Shown one piece after another: positions 18,264 to 27,020 of a DNA stretch of 64,000 nucleotides. The stretch spans positions 1,550,001 through 1,614,000 of the forward strand of contig NC_014643.1 of assembly GCF_000164695.2 (NCBI RefSeq), read 5' to 3'. Every line of letters starts with the position of its first letter. Positions within the stretch are counted from its first letter, which is position 1. The stretch comes from Rothia dentocariosa ATCC 17931. Lineage in GTDB: Bacteria; Actinomycetota; Actinomycetes; Actinomycetales; Micrococcaceae. The position numbers and the translations under genes were made by a program. Below the pieces are notes generated by a model. It searched no databases. It was not told the origin of the DNA and saw only the letters and a list, made by a program, of their open reading frames with translations.

Positions 18264-18566
18264 TTAGACGGCTTCCAGCAGTTCGTCTTCGACGAGCTGA
18301 TGCACAAAATCCTCAACCTCCCCGCGAATATCCTCGGGGTTCTGCTCGGTAAGCTCGGCGATCAGCTCAAGGGCCTCAGGCAGGGAAAACGGCTCCTCAA
18401 AAATACCCCAAATAATAGATGCTGACCCCTCCAACACCGAAACCTGTGCGGTCCGTGTGTCGGCAAGATACGTCGTGACGGAAGCGTATTCGGAGATCTC
18501 TTCAGCGTGTACGAAGGCAACATACTCTGGGATGCGGTACCTCACCGGTGCGGTAGTAGTACTCAT
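18264..18566 (-). CDS. PqqD-like small protein
   Basis: 100 residues. The pattern fits the PqqD/RRE family: an N-terminal strand-turn (RIPEYVAFVHAEEISEYASV), a beta strand with hydrophobic residues and SVLEGSASIIWGIFEEPFSL, where L-x-x-x-x-x-x-I-W is the family hallmark, then a helix pair ending FVHQLVEDELLEAV. In RiPP pathways such domains hold the precursor peptide, but PqqD-like proteins also occur in polysaccharide loci next to nucleotidyltransferases, as here. RBS GGAGG and a start overlapping the upstream stop (TAATG) show tight coupling with the 18566-19408 gene. No precursor peptide or radical-SAM gene is nearby. Confidence 0.72.
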   Translation of the reverse strand: MSTTTAPVRYRIPEYVAFVHAEEISEYASVTTYLADTRTAQVSVLEGSASIIWGIFEEPFSLPEALELIAELTEQNPEDIRGEVEDFVHQLVEDELLEAV

Positions 18567-19408
18567 TAGGAGCCGCCTCCCAACCCAAAACGCTCAAAGA
18601 ACCTAGTGCGAATTTCGGCGCGCGTGGGTTTATGCCCCAGTTCCATCGCCAAATGATCCTGATTGACCATAAGAATATTCTTGAGCGTGCGCATTTTCTC
18701 GGCGAATCCACGTGCCGACCGCAGCCTGCCCACCCATTGAATATAGCTCGGCACCTGCGTGGAAACCGACTTCCACAGCAGGTAGTCGCGTTCGTGACGG
18801 TACGCCTCTAAGCCACCCATTGCGGCGGCGTAGGCGAGAGAAGAATCTAATTCGGCGGCGCGGGCGCGCAGTTTAGCCCAGTCGTAGGAGTCGAGAATAT
18901 CGCGCAGATACTCAAGATCCGGGTTATAGGCGGAACTCGCCCTAGCGCGGTGCAGCACCACAATCAGCCGGGAATCGAGTACTGAAGGCACGGCACAGGA
19001 ACGGTGCGCTATCTCGCGTTGCATGTGTGCCGCCCAGAGCTGCTGAAAAACACGTTCGGGATCTTTTCCGAGCCCCGGAAAGAAACGGTGAATATCGGTG
19101 AGACCCCAGGATTCGTGATAAAGCGTCATTGCATGTTCAAAAACGGATCCGGTGTCAAAATGCGCCTGAATACTCCAGCCGTCAGCTAAAAGTATGTGAA
19201 CAAAAGTATCTACATGAGAAGGCCGTACTAAAAGATCTGCATCGGTGCTATGTCTATCAGGTTTAAAAATTTCGGAATTAAACGCATATCCTTTGATATG
19301 TAAAATATCTATTCCGTGAAGATTCGCGAGCCTTTGAAAGTAGGCGTGCGCCAGCATAATACGCGCCTTGAGCGGCGTACCAGGTTTGTGCTGTGGCGTA
19401 GTGTGCAC
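18566..19408 (-). CDS. Nucleotidyltransferase-family protein (NTP_transf_5-like)
   Basis: 280 residues from GTG 19408 with RBS AAAGGA five bases upstream. Residues about 30-75 contain IDILHIKGYAFNSEIF and DRHSTDADLLVRPSH, i.e. L-K-G and S-x-D-x-D-L-L-V, the metal-binding core of the uncharacterised nucleotidyltransferase family PF14907. The C-terminal half is helical with a YLLWKSVSTQ segment. Proteins of this family commonly pair with PqqD-like proteins in exopolysaccharide and some lasso-peptide loci. Their substrate is not established. The two genes here form a two-gene operon in front of the tyrosine-kinase gene. Confidence 0.68.
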   Translation of the reverse strand: MHTTPQHKPGTPLKARIMLAHAYFQRLANLHGIDILHIKGYAFNSEIFKPDRHSTDADLLVRPSHVDTFVHILLADGWSIQAHFDTGSVFEHAMTLYHESWGLTDIHRFFPGLGKDPERVFQQLWAAHMQREIAHRSCAVPSVLDSRLIVVLHRARASSAYNPDLEYLRDILDSYDWAKLRARAAELDSSLAYAAAMGGLEAYRHERDYLLWKSVSTQVPSYIQWVGRLRSARGFAEKMRTLKNILMVNQDHLAMELGHKPTRAEIRTRFFERFGLGGGS

Positions 19409-19439
19409 GATATCCTTTCACACAACGAAAATCTTTGAC

Positions 19440-19483
19440 TATAAGGGCGGGAAAAATAGTCCACCTATTTTCCCGCCCTTATA
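19440..19483 (-). terminator. Hairpin after the tyrosine-kinase gene
   Basis: A stem of about 19 bp with one bulged A (arms from 19440 and to 19483, loop TCCAC) lies 27 bp past the end of the minus-strand kinase gene and before the minus-strand nucleotidyltransferase gene. The arms hold GGGCGGGAAAA / TTTTCCCGCCC. This separates the kinase transcript from the two-gene operon. Confidence 0.72.
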
Positions 19484-19509
19484 CTCAAGAATCTGATTCA
19501 GAAATTTTC

Positions 19510-21018
19510 TTAAGCTCCGTGCGCGCCGGAAGAAACTTTCTTTTTACCATCCTTGGAGTAACCGTAGTAGCTGGCGTAACCTACATAACTATTGGCATAA
19601 CCAAATCCATAGTAGGAATTGCCCAAGCCCTTACGCGGGGCCTTATTGAGTACTACACCGAAGAGGTGTGAATTCACACGCTCCAGCACGGCAACAGCCT
19701 CGGTCATCTGCTCACGGTGGCTCTTGCCCACGGTACCGACCATAATCACACCGTCCACGGCGTGGGAGAGCAGCGATGCGTCGGTCACCGGCAGCAGCGG
19801 GGGAGCATCCACGATGACCAGGAATTCCTTGGAGAGCTCTTCGATAAGCTGGCGCATCTTGTCGGAACCCAACAATTCGGAAGGGTTCGGGGGAATACGC
19901 CCGGCGGGAAGCACAAAGAGCTTGGAATCCTCTACCTGGTGCACAGCCTCAGCAATATCAACCTGACCGGCAAGAACCTGCGTCAAACCGATTTTGGCGT
20001 TAATGTGCAGTTTCTTCGCGACGGTGGGACGGCGCAGGTCGGCGTCGATCAGGATGACCGGCTGCCCCGAGCTTGCCATAGAGCGCGCCACCGCCAGCGA
20101 GACCGTAGACTTACCCTCGCCAGGAACTGCGGAGGTCACAATGAAGGAGCTCGGCGGGTTATCGATATTCACGAAGCGCAGATTCGTGCGCAGCTGACGG
20201 ATAGATTCGTGGGCAATATGGTCATCGTTGCTGGCATGCACGATGTTTTCTTCCGCCAGATCATCGCTGACGGGCAGCACACCCAGAATATTGCTGTTTG
20301 TCGCTTTAATGGCGTCGTCACGAGTGCGGATGCGCTGGTCCACGGAACGGCGCAGGAAGATCGCCAGGTACACGAGCACCAGCCCGGCACCGGCACCGAT
20401 GAGGCCGTTCTGCATGTAGTTGGGCGATACGAGAGGCGGGTTCACGCTGGCGTTATCCAGCGGGATCACACGAATCAGGGTATTGGTGGTATCGGACGGG
20501 TTGGTTGAAGAAACCTTGTTCTGAGCGCTTTCTTGGTTTTCTTCCCCAGCAGGCGTGGGGGTAGCGGTACTGTTGTTCCCCGAGCCGTTCTTCTCAATAT
20601 TTTCGATGTACTGAGCGGTGGCGTGAAGCGCCGAATTCGCCAAAACCCGTGCCTGCTCAGGGCTGGAAGCGGTCGCCCGCACCTTAATGAGTGAGCTGTT
20701 TTCTTCGGTAGTTGCGCTCAGGCTGCCGCGAATCGTCCCGATGCTTAGGTCAGAGTTCTGTTCCTGAATGATCTTGGCGACGGCTTCTGATGAGACGATT
20801 GCCGAGTATGAGCGGGCACGTTCTTTTGCGGCGTTTGAGCCGGATAGTACGTCAATAGTGCCACTCTGACCGACGGTCACGTACCCGGAGGCGCTGGCGG
20901 CATAAACTTTAGGCTGCAACAGGGAATAGCTGAGCCCTGCGATGGCACCGATCACGATGCCAGCAATGAGCAACAAGAGATTGGCTCTTGTGGTGCGCAC
21001 AAAATCTAAAATTGTCAT
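19510..21018 (-). CDS. Wzz/Wzc-type polysaccharide co-polymerase fused to BY-kinase
   Basis: 502 residues. The Wzz part starts with a membrane helix (LLLIAGIVIGAIAGLSYSLL, residues about 14-33), then an outside domain with a Ser/Thr/Asn-rich insert, and a second helix near residue 205-222. The cytoplasmic kinase has Walker A SAVPGEGKSTVSLA near 295, Walker A' VILIDADLRRP near 325, and Walker B FLVIVDAPPLLP near 400. A C-terminal Tyr-rich tail (about seven tyrosines in residues 467-492) is the expected autophosphorylation cluster. It controls chain length and polymer export with the Wzy protein. The full BY-kinase motifs contrast with the degenerate domain at 56596-60234. Confidence 0.92.
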   Translation of the reverse strand: MTILDFVRTTRANLLLLIAGIVIGAIAGLSYSLLQPKVYAASASGYVTVGQSGTIDVLSGSNAAKERARSYSAIVSSEAVAKIIQEQNSDLSIGTIRGSLSATTEENSSLIKVRATASSPEQARVLANSALHATAQYIENIEKNGSGNNSTATPTPAGEENQESAQNKVSSTNPSDTTNTLIRVIPLDNASVNPPLVSPNYMQNGLIGAGAGLVLVYLAIFLRRSVDQRIRTRDDAIKATNSNILGVLPVSDDLAEENIVHASNDDHIAHESIRQLRTNLRFVNIDNPPSSFIVTSAVPGEGKSTVSLAVARSMASSGQPVILIDADLRRPTVAKKLHINAKIGLTQVLAGQVDIAEAVHQVEDSKLFVLPAGRIPPNPSELLGSDKMRQLIEELSKEFLVIVDAPPLLPVTDASLLSHAVDGVIMVGTVGKSHREQMTEAVAVLERVNSHLFGVVLNKAPRKGLGNSYYGFGYANSYVGYASYYGYSKDGKKKVSSGAHGA

Positions 21019-21086
21019 TTCTGAATTTGCTCCAGAGTGTTGAGTTTGAGTGGTGAACCCCGTGCGGGGCAGTGAGTTTTTTGTGA

Positions 21087-21947
21087 CTATTTGAGCAGGT
21101 GCATCAGATAGTCCCCATAACCGCTTTTGGCGAATTTGGTGGCGATACTGTGAAGATCATCATTGCTTAACCAACCTGCGCGCCATGCAATTTCTTCAGG
21201 GCATCCAATAGAAAGTCCCTGACGTTTTTGGACGGTGCGAATAAAGTTGCTGGCATCTGCGAGTGAATCGAAGGTGCCGGTATCAAGCCATGCTGTACCT
21301 CGTGGCAGTACCTCAACCTTTAGTTTACCCTGTTTTAGATATACACGATTGAGGTCGGTAATTTCTAGTTCACCACGCTGAGAAGGTTTAATGTTTTGCG
21401 CATATTCCACAACATGTTTGTCATAGAAATATAGTCCCGGAATAGCGTAATCGCTTTTCGGTACCTGCGGTTTTTCTTCAATGGAGACGGCGTGAAAATT
21501 CTCGTCGAACTCCACTACCCCGTAGGCGCGCGGGTCTGCAACTTGGTAAGCAAAAACGGTTGCACCGTCTTTTTGCTCATATTTTCCAAGCTGGGTTCCT
21601 AAACCGGGACCATAGAAAATATTATCACCTAGAACGAGTGCAACGGGATTATCGCCTATGAAATCTGCACCTAAAATAAATGCTTGAGCTAAACCATCAG
21701 GTGAAGGTTGCACTTTATAGTCGAAATGTACACCAAAACGAGCTCCATCCCCTAAAAGACGTCTAAATTGTTCTTGATCTTCGGGGGTTGTGATAATAAG
21801 AATGTCACGAATTCCCGCCAGCATAAGAGTGGAAAGCGGATAATAAATCATTGGTTTATCGTAAACCGGAGTGAGTTGTTTACTAATACCCTGAGTGATG
21901 GGGTGTAAACGACTGCCGGTACCACCGGCAAGAATAATTCCCTTCAT
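21087..21947 (-). CDS. rmlA: Glucose-1-phosphate thymidylyltransferase
   Basis: 286 residues, normal length for RmlA. It begins with [20 protein letters not shown], the nucleotidyltransferase signature, followed by [31 protein letters not shown] holds the metal-binding D, and [13 protein letters not shown] closes the active site. It makes dTDP-glucose from dTTP and glucose-1-phosphate, the first step to dTDP-rhamnose. It is divergent from rmlB across 73 bp, which must contain both promoters. Codon use is a little more AT-rich than in the flanking glycosyltransferase genes. Confidence 0.96.
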   Translation of the reverse strand: MKGIILAGGTGSRLHPITQGISKQLTPVYDKPMIYYPLSTLMLAGIRDILIITTPEDQEQFRRLLGDGARFGVHFDYKVQPSPDGLAQAFILGADFIGDNPVALVLGDNIFYGPGLGTQLGKYEQKDGATVFAYQVADPRAYGVVEFDENFHAVSIEEKPQVPKSDYAIPGLYFYDKHVVEYAQNIKPSQRGELEITDLNRVYLKQGKLKVEVLPRGTAWLDTGTFDSLADASNFIRTVQKRQGLSIGCPEEIAWRAGWLSNDDLHSIATKFAKSGYGDYLMHLLK

Positions 21948-22017
21948 AATATCTATTGTGTCATGTTTCTCTCGTAACCCGTGTATAAATTACTCGGTTT
22001 TGACCGCTAAAATCTAA

Positions 22018-23019
<1,002 letters not shown>

Positions 23020-24456
23020 ATGACGAAAGAACTGAACGTAAGGGCAACCGATATACCGGGGCTGCTCGTCATCGATCTGCCCGTGCACGGCGATAATCGC
23101 GGCTGGTTTAAGGAAAACTGGCAGCGTGAGAAAATGCGTGCCGCCGGTCTGCCCGATTTTGACCCGGTGCAGAATAATATTTCTTTTAACACCTCGGTGG
23201 GTACCACACGCGGTATTCACGCCGAACCCTGGGACAAATACGTTTCGGTGGCGAGCGGCCGAATTTTCGGTGCCTGGGTAGACTTGCGTGCGGGGGAGAG
23301 CTTCGGACGGGTCGTGACCGTTGAACTCGGCCCCGACACCGCTATCTTCGTTCCGCGCGGGGTTGGCAACGCCTTCCAAACCCTGGAGGAGAACACCGCC
23401 TACACCTACCTGGTGAACGATCACTGGTCGGCAGATGCTCTCACCGCCTACAGCTTCCTGAACCTCGCGGACGAAAGCACCGCCATCGACTGGCCTATCG
23501 ACCTGGCGCAGGCTGAGCTTTCCGAGAAAGATCGCAAACACCCGCGCTTACATGAGATCACCCCGCTTACCCCCGACCCTCTTCTGATTGTTGGTGCAAG
23601 CGGGCAGCTCGGGCGTGAACTCGTTCGCCAGCTGACCGCGCAGAACATCCCTTTTGAGGCGGTGGACCGTGATCGGCTCGACCTTGGAACCCCCGAAAAA
23701 TGGCGAAACACTTTCCGCTGGCGGTCATACCGCGCGGTCATCAATGCCGCCGCCTACACCGCAGTGGATAACGCCGAAACCCCCGAGGGGCGCCGCGAAG
23801 CCTGGGCCGCCAACGCTCACGGAGTCGCCGCCCTAGCGAGCGTCTGCGAAGAAGCGAATCTTCCTCTCGTGCACGTTTCCACCGACTACGTCTTCGACGG
23901 AAATCTGCCGGTAGGGCAGGAATACTCGGTGGAGCATCCCATCGCCCCGCTGAGCGTATATGGCGCCTCCAAGGCGGCGGGGGAGAGCGCCGCGACCGCG
24001 TGGCGCAAACACTACCTGCTGCGCACCAGCTGGGTAGTTGGCGAGGGCAAAAATTTTGTGGCGACTATGGCATCGCTGGCCGAACGCGGTGTGGATCCTG
24101 CCGTCGTGGCGGATCAGTGGGGGCGCCCCACCTTTACCCAAGACTTGGCGGGTGCAGCACTGCATCTGCTGTTTACCGGCGCACCCTACGGCACCTACCA
24201 TGTGTCAAATAGCGGCGAGGTTATCACCTGGGCAGATCTTGCCCGCGCCGTATACACCGGCACCGGTCACGATGCTGCCCGAGTAAGCAACACCACCACT
24301 GAGGAATACTTCGCCAACGCCCAGGTCTTCGCCCCGCGCCCCGCCAACTCTGCCCTGGATCTTTCAAAACTTATTGCTGCCGGATTCACCCCTCGCGATC
24401 ACCGCGATGCGCTCGCCGAGTATCTGCACCAGCTAGGCGGGACACGTGAAGACTAA
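23020..24456 (+). CDS. rmlCD: Bifunctional dTDP-4-dehydrorhamnose 3,5-epimerase / reductase
   Basis: 478 residues, a fusion of two usual single enzymes. Residues 1 to about 180 are RmlC-like: GNRGWFKE-like start (HGDNRGWFKENWQ), NISFNTSVGTTRGIHAEPWDK with the R-G-x-H motif, and GVGNAFQTLEENTAYTYLVND. Residues about 187-478 are RmlD-like: LLIVGASGQLGRELVRQL, HVSTDYVFDG and PLSVYGASKAAGE (Y-x-x-x-K). Together they finish dTDP-L-rhamnose with NADPH. Such fusions are known in actinobacteria. The 3' end overlaps the next gene by 11 bp. A 36-nt piece of its 3' end recurs at 28741-28776. Confidence 0.93.
   Translation: MTKELNVRATDIPGLLVIDLPVHGDNRGWFKENWQREKMRAAGLPDFDPVQNNISFNTSVGTTRGIHAEPWDKYVSVASGRIFGAWVDLRAGESFGRVVTVELGPDTAIFVPRGVGNAFQTLEENTAYTYLVNDHWSADALTAYSFLNLADESTAIDWPIDLAQAELSEKDRKHPRLHEITPLTPDPLLIVGASGQLGRELVRQLTAQNIPFEAVDRDRLDLGTPEKWRNTFRWRSYRAVINAAAYTAVDNAETPEGRREAWAANAHGVAALASVCEEANLPLVHVSTDYVFDGNLPVGQEYSVEHPIAPLSVYGASKAAGESAATAWRKHYLLRTSWVVGEGKNFVATMASLAERGVDPAVVADQWGRPTFTQDLAGAALHLLFTGAPYGTYHVSNSGEVITWADLARAVYTGTGHDAARVSNTTTEEYFANAQVFAPRPANSALDLSKLIAAGFTPRDHRDALAEYLHQLGGTRED
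24391..24426 (+). repeat. Short repeat in the 3' end of rmlCD (copy 1)
   Basis: 36 nt that match 28741-28776 with two internal mismatches (positions 24394 and 24421) plus a final difference. Copy 1 encodes the R-D-H-R-D-A-L-A-E-Y region of the fused epimerase/reductase. Copy 2 lies outside any gene at the right edge of the foreign aldehyde dehydrogenase segment. Confidence 0.85.
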
Positions 24457-26602
24457 AATCCGTGGCCTTCTCGCGCGCCAGGGCATACAGGTTGCACTCC
24501 TTGTAATCGCGCTTGAGGTCATTACCTACTGGTCATACTTCATGCATCTGACGGTGGTTAACGGCGATGCGAATGCCCACTACCTCTCAGATTCTTACTA
24601 TTGGTGGAATAACGGCGGGATTTTCAACCCACCCGATTGGGTTGCCTACACATGGATGGGTCGCCCCGCCGGGAGCAATATTCAGGGTGGATCGTATGTG
24701 CTGCCGCAGGGCATCGCAAACGGTATTTCGCCGTGGAGCCCTACGGTATCGTCTATCACGTCGGCGGTGCTCGCGGGTCTTGGCGCGGTGGGCATGTACC
24801 TGTTGGTCCGTCAGCTGACCGGGCGCCACCTTGTTTCGCTGATCGCCCTCGTGGGGCAATTCTTCGCCCCGGCAATCTTTGCAAACGCCCAATTCCTGGA
24901 TTTTCACCGTGCCGCCGCCTACTGGCCCTGGGTCCTGCTCGTCATTTCCCCGTTATGGGCGTGGCATAAACGCTACGGGATTCCGCTTGCGGTCTTAATC
25001 CTGTGGCAGAGTTTCGTCGGTATATACCCGGGGCAGCTTATCGCCGCCGCCGTATGCATTGGTGGGTGGGGTATCGGGTGGATAATCGTCTCTCGAAGCC
25101 GCGCCTGGATATGGCGTGTCATCGTCAGCATCCTCATTGCGGTACCGTTGAGCGTCGTCAAATATGTTCCGGCGCTACTGTCGGGAACCGGGCAGCGCGA
25201 CTGGAGCCCGCAGCGCATTCACCTGACTTTCCCGAACCTGGCCTCACTCATTTACCCGTACGACAACCCGGCCATGAGCTCGGATATTGCGATGCGCCCC
25301 TTCTTTATCGTGATTCCGCTTCTGCTCGCTCTCACCTTCGTGCCGTGGCGTTCACGGCGTAACCTGCCGCTCTATCTGCTGGGCGGGCTGTCAATTCTGC
25401 TGTTAGGGCTGGCGACCTTCGCACCTAAGCTTCTGTGGAATATTCCGGGTATGAGCCTGAGCCGTTTCTGGATTAACGATTTCAAAAACTTCGTTCCGCT
25501 CACCATGATTATTTTGGGCAGCCTGGGGCTTAAACGGCTTTTTGAGGGCAACGTGTCGCGCCGTCGCACCCTGGCGGGATGCTCGATTGTTGCTGCCGCC
25601 ATCGTGATTTTCGGCCTATCGCTGTCGTGGAATCTAAGCGTTCCTCGCCTTGTGCTGATGCTCGTGCCGGTGATACTTTTTGCTCTAACAGCGGTTGCTG
25701 TAACGAACTATACACACGGTTTATGGCGGTTTGCACGGCAGAGCTCAGCCCGAACCTTGGGCATCCTGCTGCTTTGTTTGTCGGTAGCCTCCGGGCTAAA
25801 TTTCGCCTACTCGGTGACAAGCACGTGGGCCTCGGCGCGTGAACGGCTTGAGGTCGGGCACTACGGGGCTGAGATTTCGCAGCTTATGCACCAAAACCAG
25901 GCGTGCGAGCAGAACTACACGCGTCGCCCTGAACGTCGTGTTTCTGATCAGCCCGTCAAAAACTGGGACCACGATAATATTGCCCTGGGAGGCGCCTTCA
26001 CCTGCACCGATTCCCTGAGCGGATACGCCAATGTTCAAGGAAGCTCGGCACTGCGCGAACAGCATGAAGCGTTCAAAGGCGAAAAGGGCAATGACTTTAT
26101 TCGGTTCTATGCCGCTGCCGGTGCCGTGGTGCCGCTTTCGGGCGGATCTTTCGCGGATCTTTCCGATGCATGTCTCAAGGAAGGCCGCTGCGCAGGGTTA
26201 GAGTACACCCCACTCTCGTACAGCAGGTTCGGCAAGATATCGTACCGGGTTGAGGTTGAGCATCAAACCGAAGTCGCCCTGAACGAATCGTATTACACCG
26301 GCTGGACGGGCAAACTTTGCGACGCTGAAAACACCCAGAAATGCCACGCGATGGCGCTGTCTGCCGGACCGGGGCGATACATCAAGACGGTTCTGCCCGC
26401 AGGAACATATGAGGTGAATTTGACCTATGATGCACCCTATAAGAATCAGCTGCAGGTTATGTTCTGGGTTTGTGTGCTTTTGATGCTCGCCTCGGCGGCG
26501 CTACCGGTAAAGCGGCGCGCGGCAAGCGCAGAGGAGCAAAAGCGAAATCCTTGGGAATCCTTGCGCACCCACCTCAAATCTGGAAAATCTGTAAGAATAT
26601 AG
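24446..26602 (+). CDS. Large membrane glycosyltransferase-like protein (GT-C / YfhO-like)
   Basis: 718 residues from GTG 24446, inside the end of rmlCD. There are about twelve membrane helices in the first 470 residues and a soluble outside domain of about 200 residues, then a last helix (VMFWVCVLLMLASAALPV) and a basic tail. An early loop after helix 1 contains VNGDANAHYLSDSYYWW, where an acidic residue after the first helix fits GT-C enzymes, which use polyprenyl-phosphate sugars. YfhO-like proteins have this plan. The overlap with rmlCD suggests a rhamnose-related role, by inference only. Its final 25 bases and the following DNA recur at 28843-28887. Confidence 0.7.
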   Translation: MKTKIRGLLARQGIQVALLVIALEVITYWSYFMHLTVVNGDANAHYLSDSYYWWNNGGIFNPPDWVAYTWMGRPAGSNIQGGSYVLPQGIANGISPWSPTVSSITSAVLAGLGAVGMYLLVRQLTGRHLVSLIALVGQFFAPAIFANAQFLDFHRAAAYWPWVLLVISPLWAWHKRYGIPLAVLILWQSFVGIYPGQLIAAAVCIGGWGIGWIIVSRSRAWIWRVIVSILIAVPLSVVKYVPALLSGTGQRDWSPQRIHLTFPNLASLIYPYDNPAMSSDIAMRPFFIVIPLLLALTFVPWRSRRNLPLYLLGGLSILLLGLATFAPKLLWNIPGMSLSRFWINDFKNFVPLTMIILGSLGLKRLFEGNVSRRRTLAGCSIVAAAIVIFGLSLSWNLSVPRLVLMLVPVILFALTAVAVTNYTHGLWRFARQSSARTLGILLLCLSVASGLNFAYSVTSTWASARERLEVGHYGAEISQLMHQNQACEQNYTRRPERRVSDQPVKNWDHDNIALGGAFTCTDSLSGYANVQGSSALREQHEAFKGEKGNDFIRFYAAAGAVVPLSGGSFADLSDACLKEGRCAGLEYTPLSYSRFGKISYRVEVEHQTEVALNESYYTGWTGKLCDAENTQKCHAMALSAGPGRYIKTVLPAGTYEVNLTYDAPYKNQLQVMFWVCVLLMLASAALPVKRRAASAEEQKRNPWESLRTHLKSGKSVRI

Positions 26603-26622
26603 TGTTGGCCAAAGCGATGGCA
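26578..26622 (+). repeat. Direct repeat at the end of the membrane-protein gene (copy 1)
   Basis: 45 nt that match 28843-28887 with three mismatches. Copy 1 holds the last codons and stop of the 24446-26602 gene and continues into the IS3 remnant. The two copies bracket the transposase remnant and the Neisseria-type aldehyde dehydrogenase segment. Confidence 0.88.
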
Positions 26623-26800
26623 AACTGTATCTCTCACCGGTAGTGGACCTGTTCAACCGCGAAATTGTCGCCTACGTCGTGAGCCGCAGGGCCAACAGCG
26701 ACATGGTGGAGAAAATGCTGCACAAAGCCTGCCGACAAAGGAACGATGCTGCACTCCGATCAAGGCGTACTATATCGTACGCCAGGGTATAGGAACTTAC
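26610..26800 (+). pseudogene. IS3-family transposase fragment
   Basis: Translated from 26613, the frame reads D-G-K-L-Y-L-S-P-V-V-D-L-F-N-R-E-I-V-A-Y, which is a standard block of IS3-family integrase-type transposases. After about 45 codons a one-base frameshift near 26748 leads to L-H-S-D-Q-G, the region of the second catalytic aspartate. There is no start, no first catalytic aspartate, and no recognisable end after about 26800. It is a dead fragment. It sits where the rhamnose operon ends and the foreign segment begins, so an insertion element probably helped to break up this site. Confidence 0.75.
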
Positions 26801-26871
26801 GTGCGGCCATTTCATGGTTCAAAGCATGTAGCGCAGGGGGATTGCGGGAGCGACGCAGCTTGAAATTGAAA

Positions 26872-26904
26872 AAGCTGGGTTCTGTTGCGTACAGAACCCA
26901 GCTT
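26872..26904 (-). terminator. Hairpin with A-run on its left
   Basis: A perfect 14-bp stem (26872-26885 with 26891-26904) and a 5-nt loop. The A-run just left of it becomes a U-run in minus-strand transcripts, so it can stop transcription coming from the aldehyde dehydrogenase gene. It may also end the plus-strand operon. The stretch between it and 27021 has no gene. Confidence 0.6.
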
Positions 26905-26976
26905 ATGCAGAGCACCTGAAGAGGTTTTTATGAGTGTCTAAGAATGGAGAGGGGCAGTTCAACCCGACTCCGGATT

Positions 26977-26988
26977 TTCAGACAGCCT
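26977..26988 (-). other. Neisseria DNA-uptake-sequence-like 12-mer (degenerate)
   Basis: TTCAGACAGCCT; its reverse complement is AGGCTGTCTGAA, close to the DUS dialects of Neisseriaceae (shared core GTCTGAA). It lies 33 bp past the aldehyde dehydrogenase stop, where Neisseria genes often carry uptake sequences. It is not an exact known dialect. Confidence 0.5.
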
Positions 26989-27020
26989 TTTCTCTACGTC
27001 AATCAACGTTCAGCAGGCAA

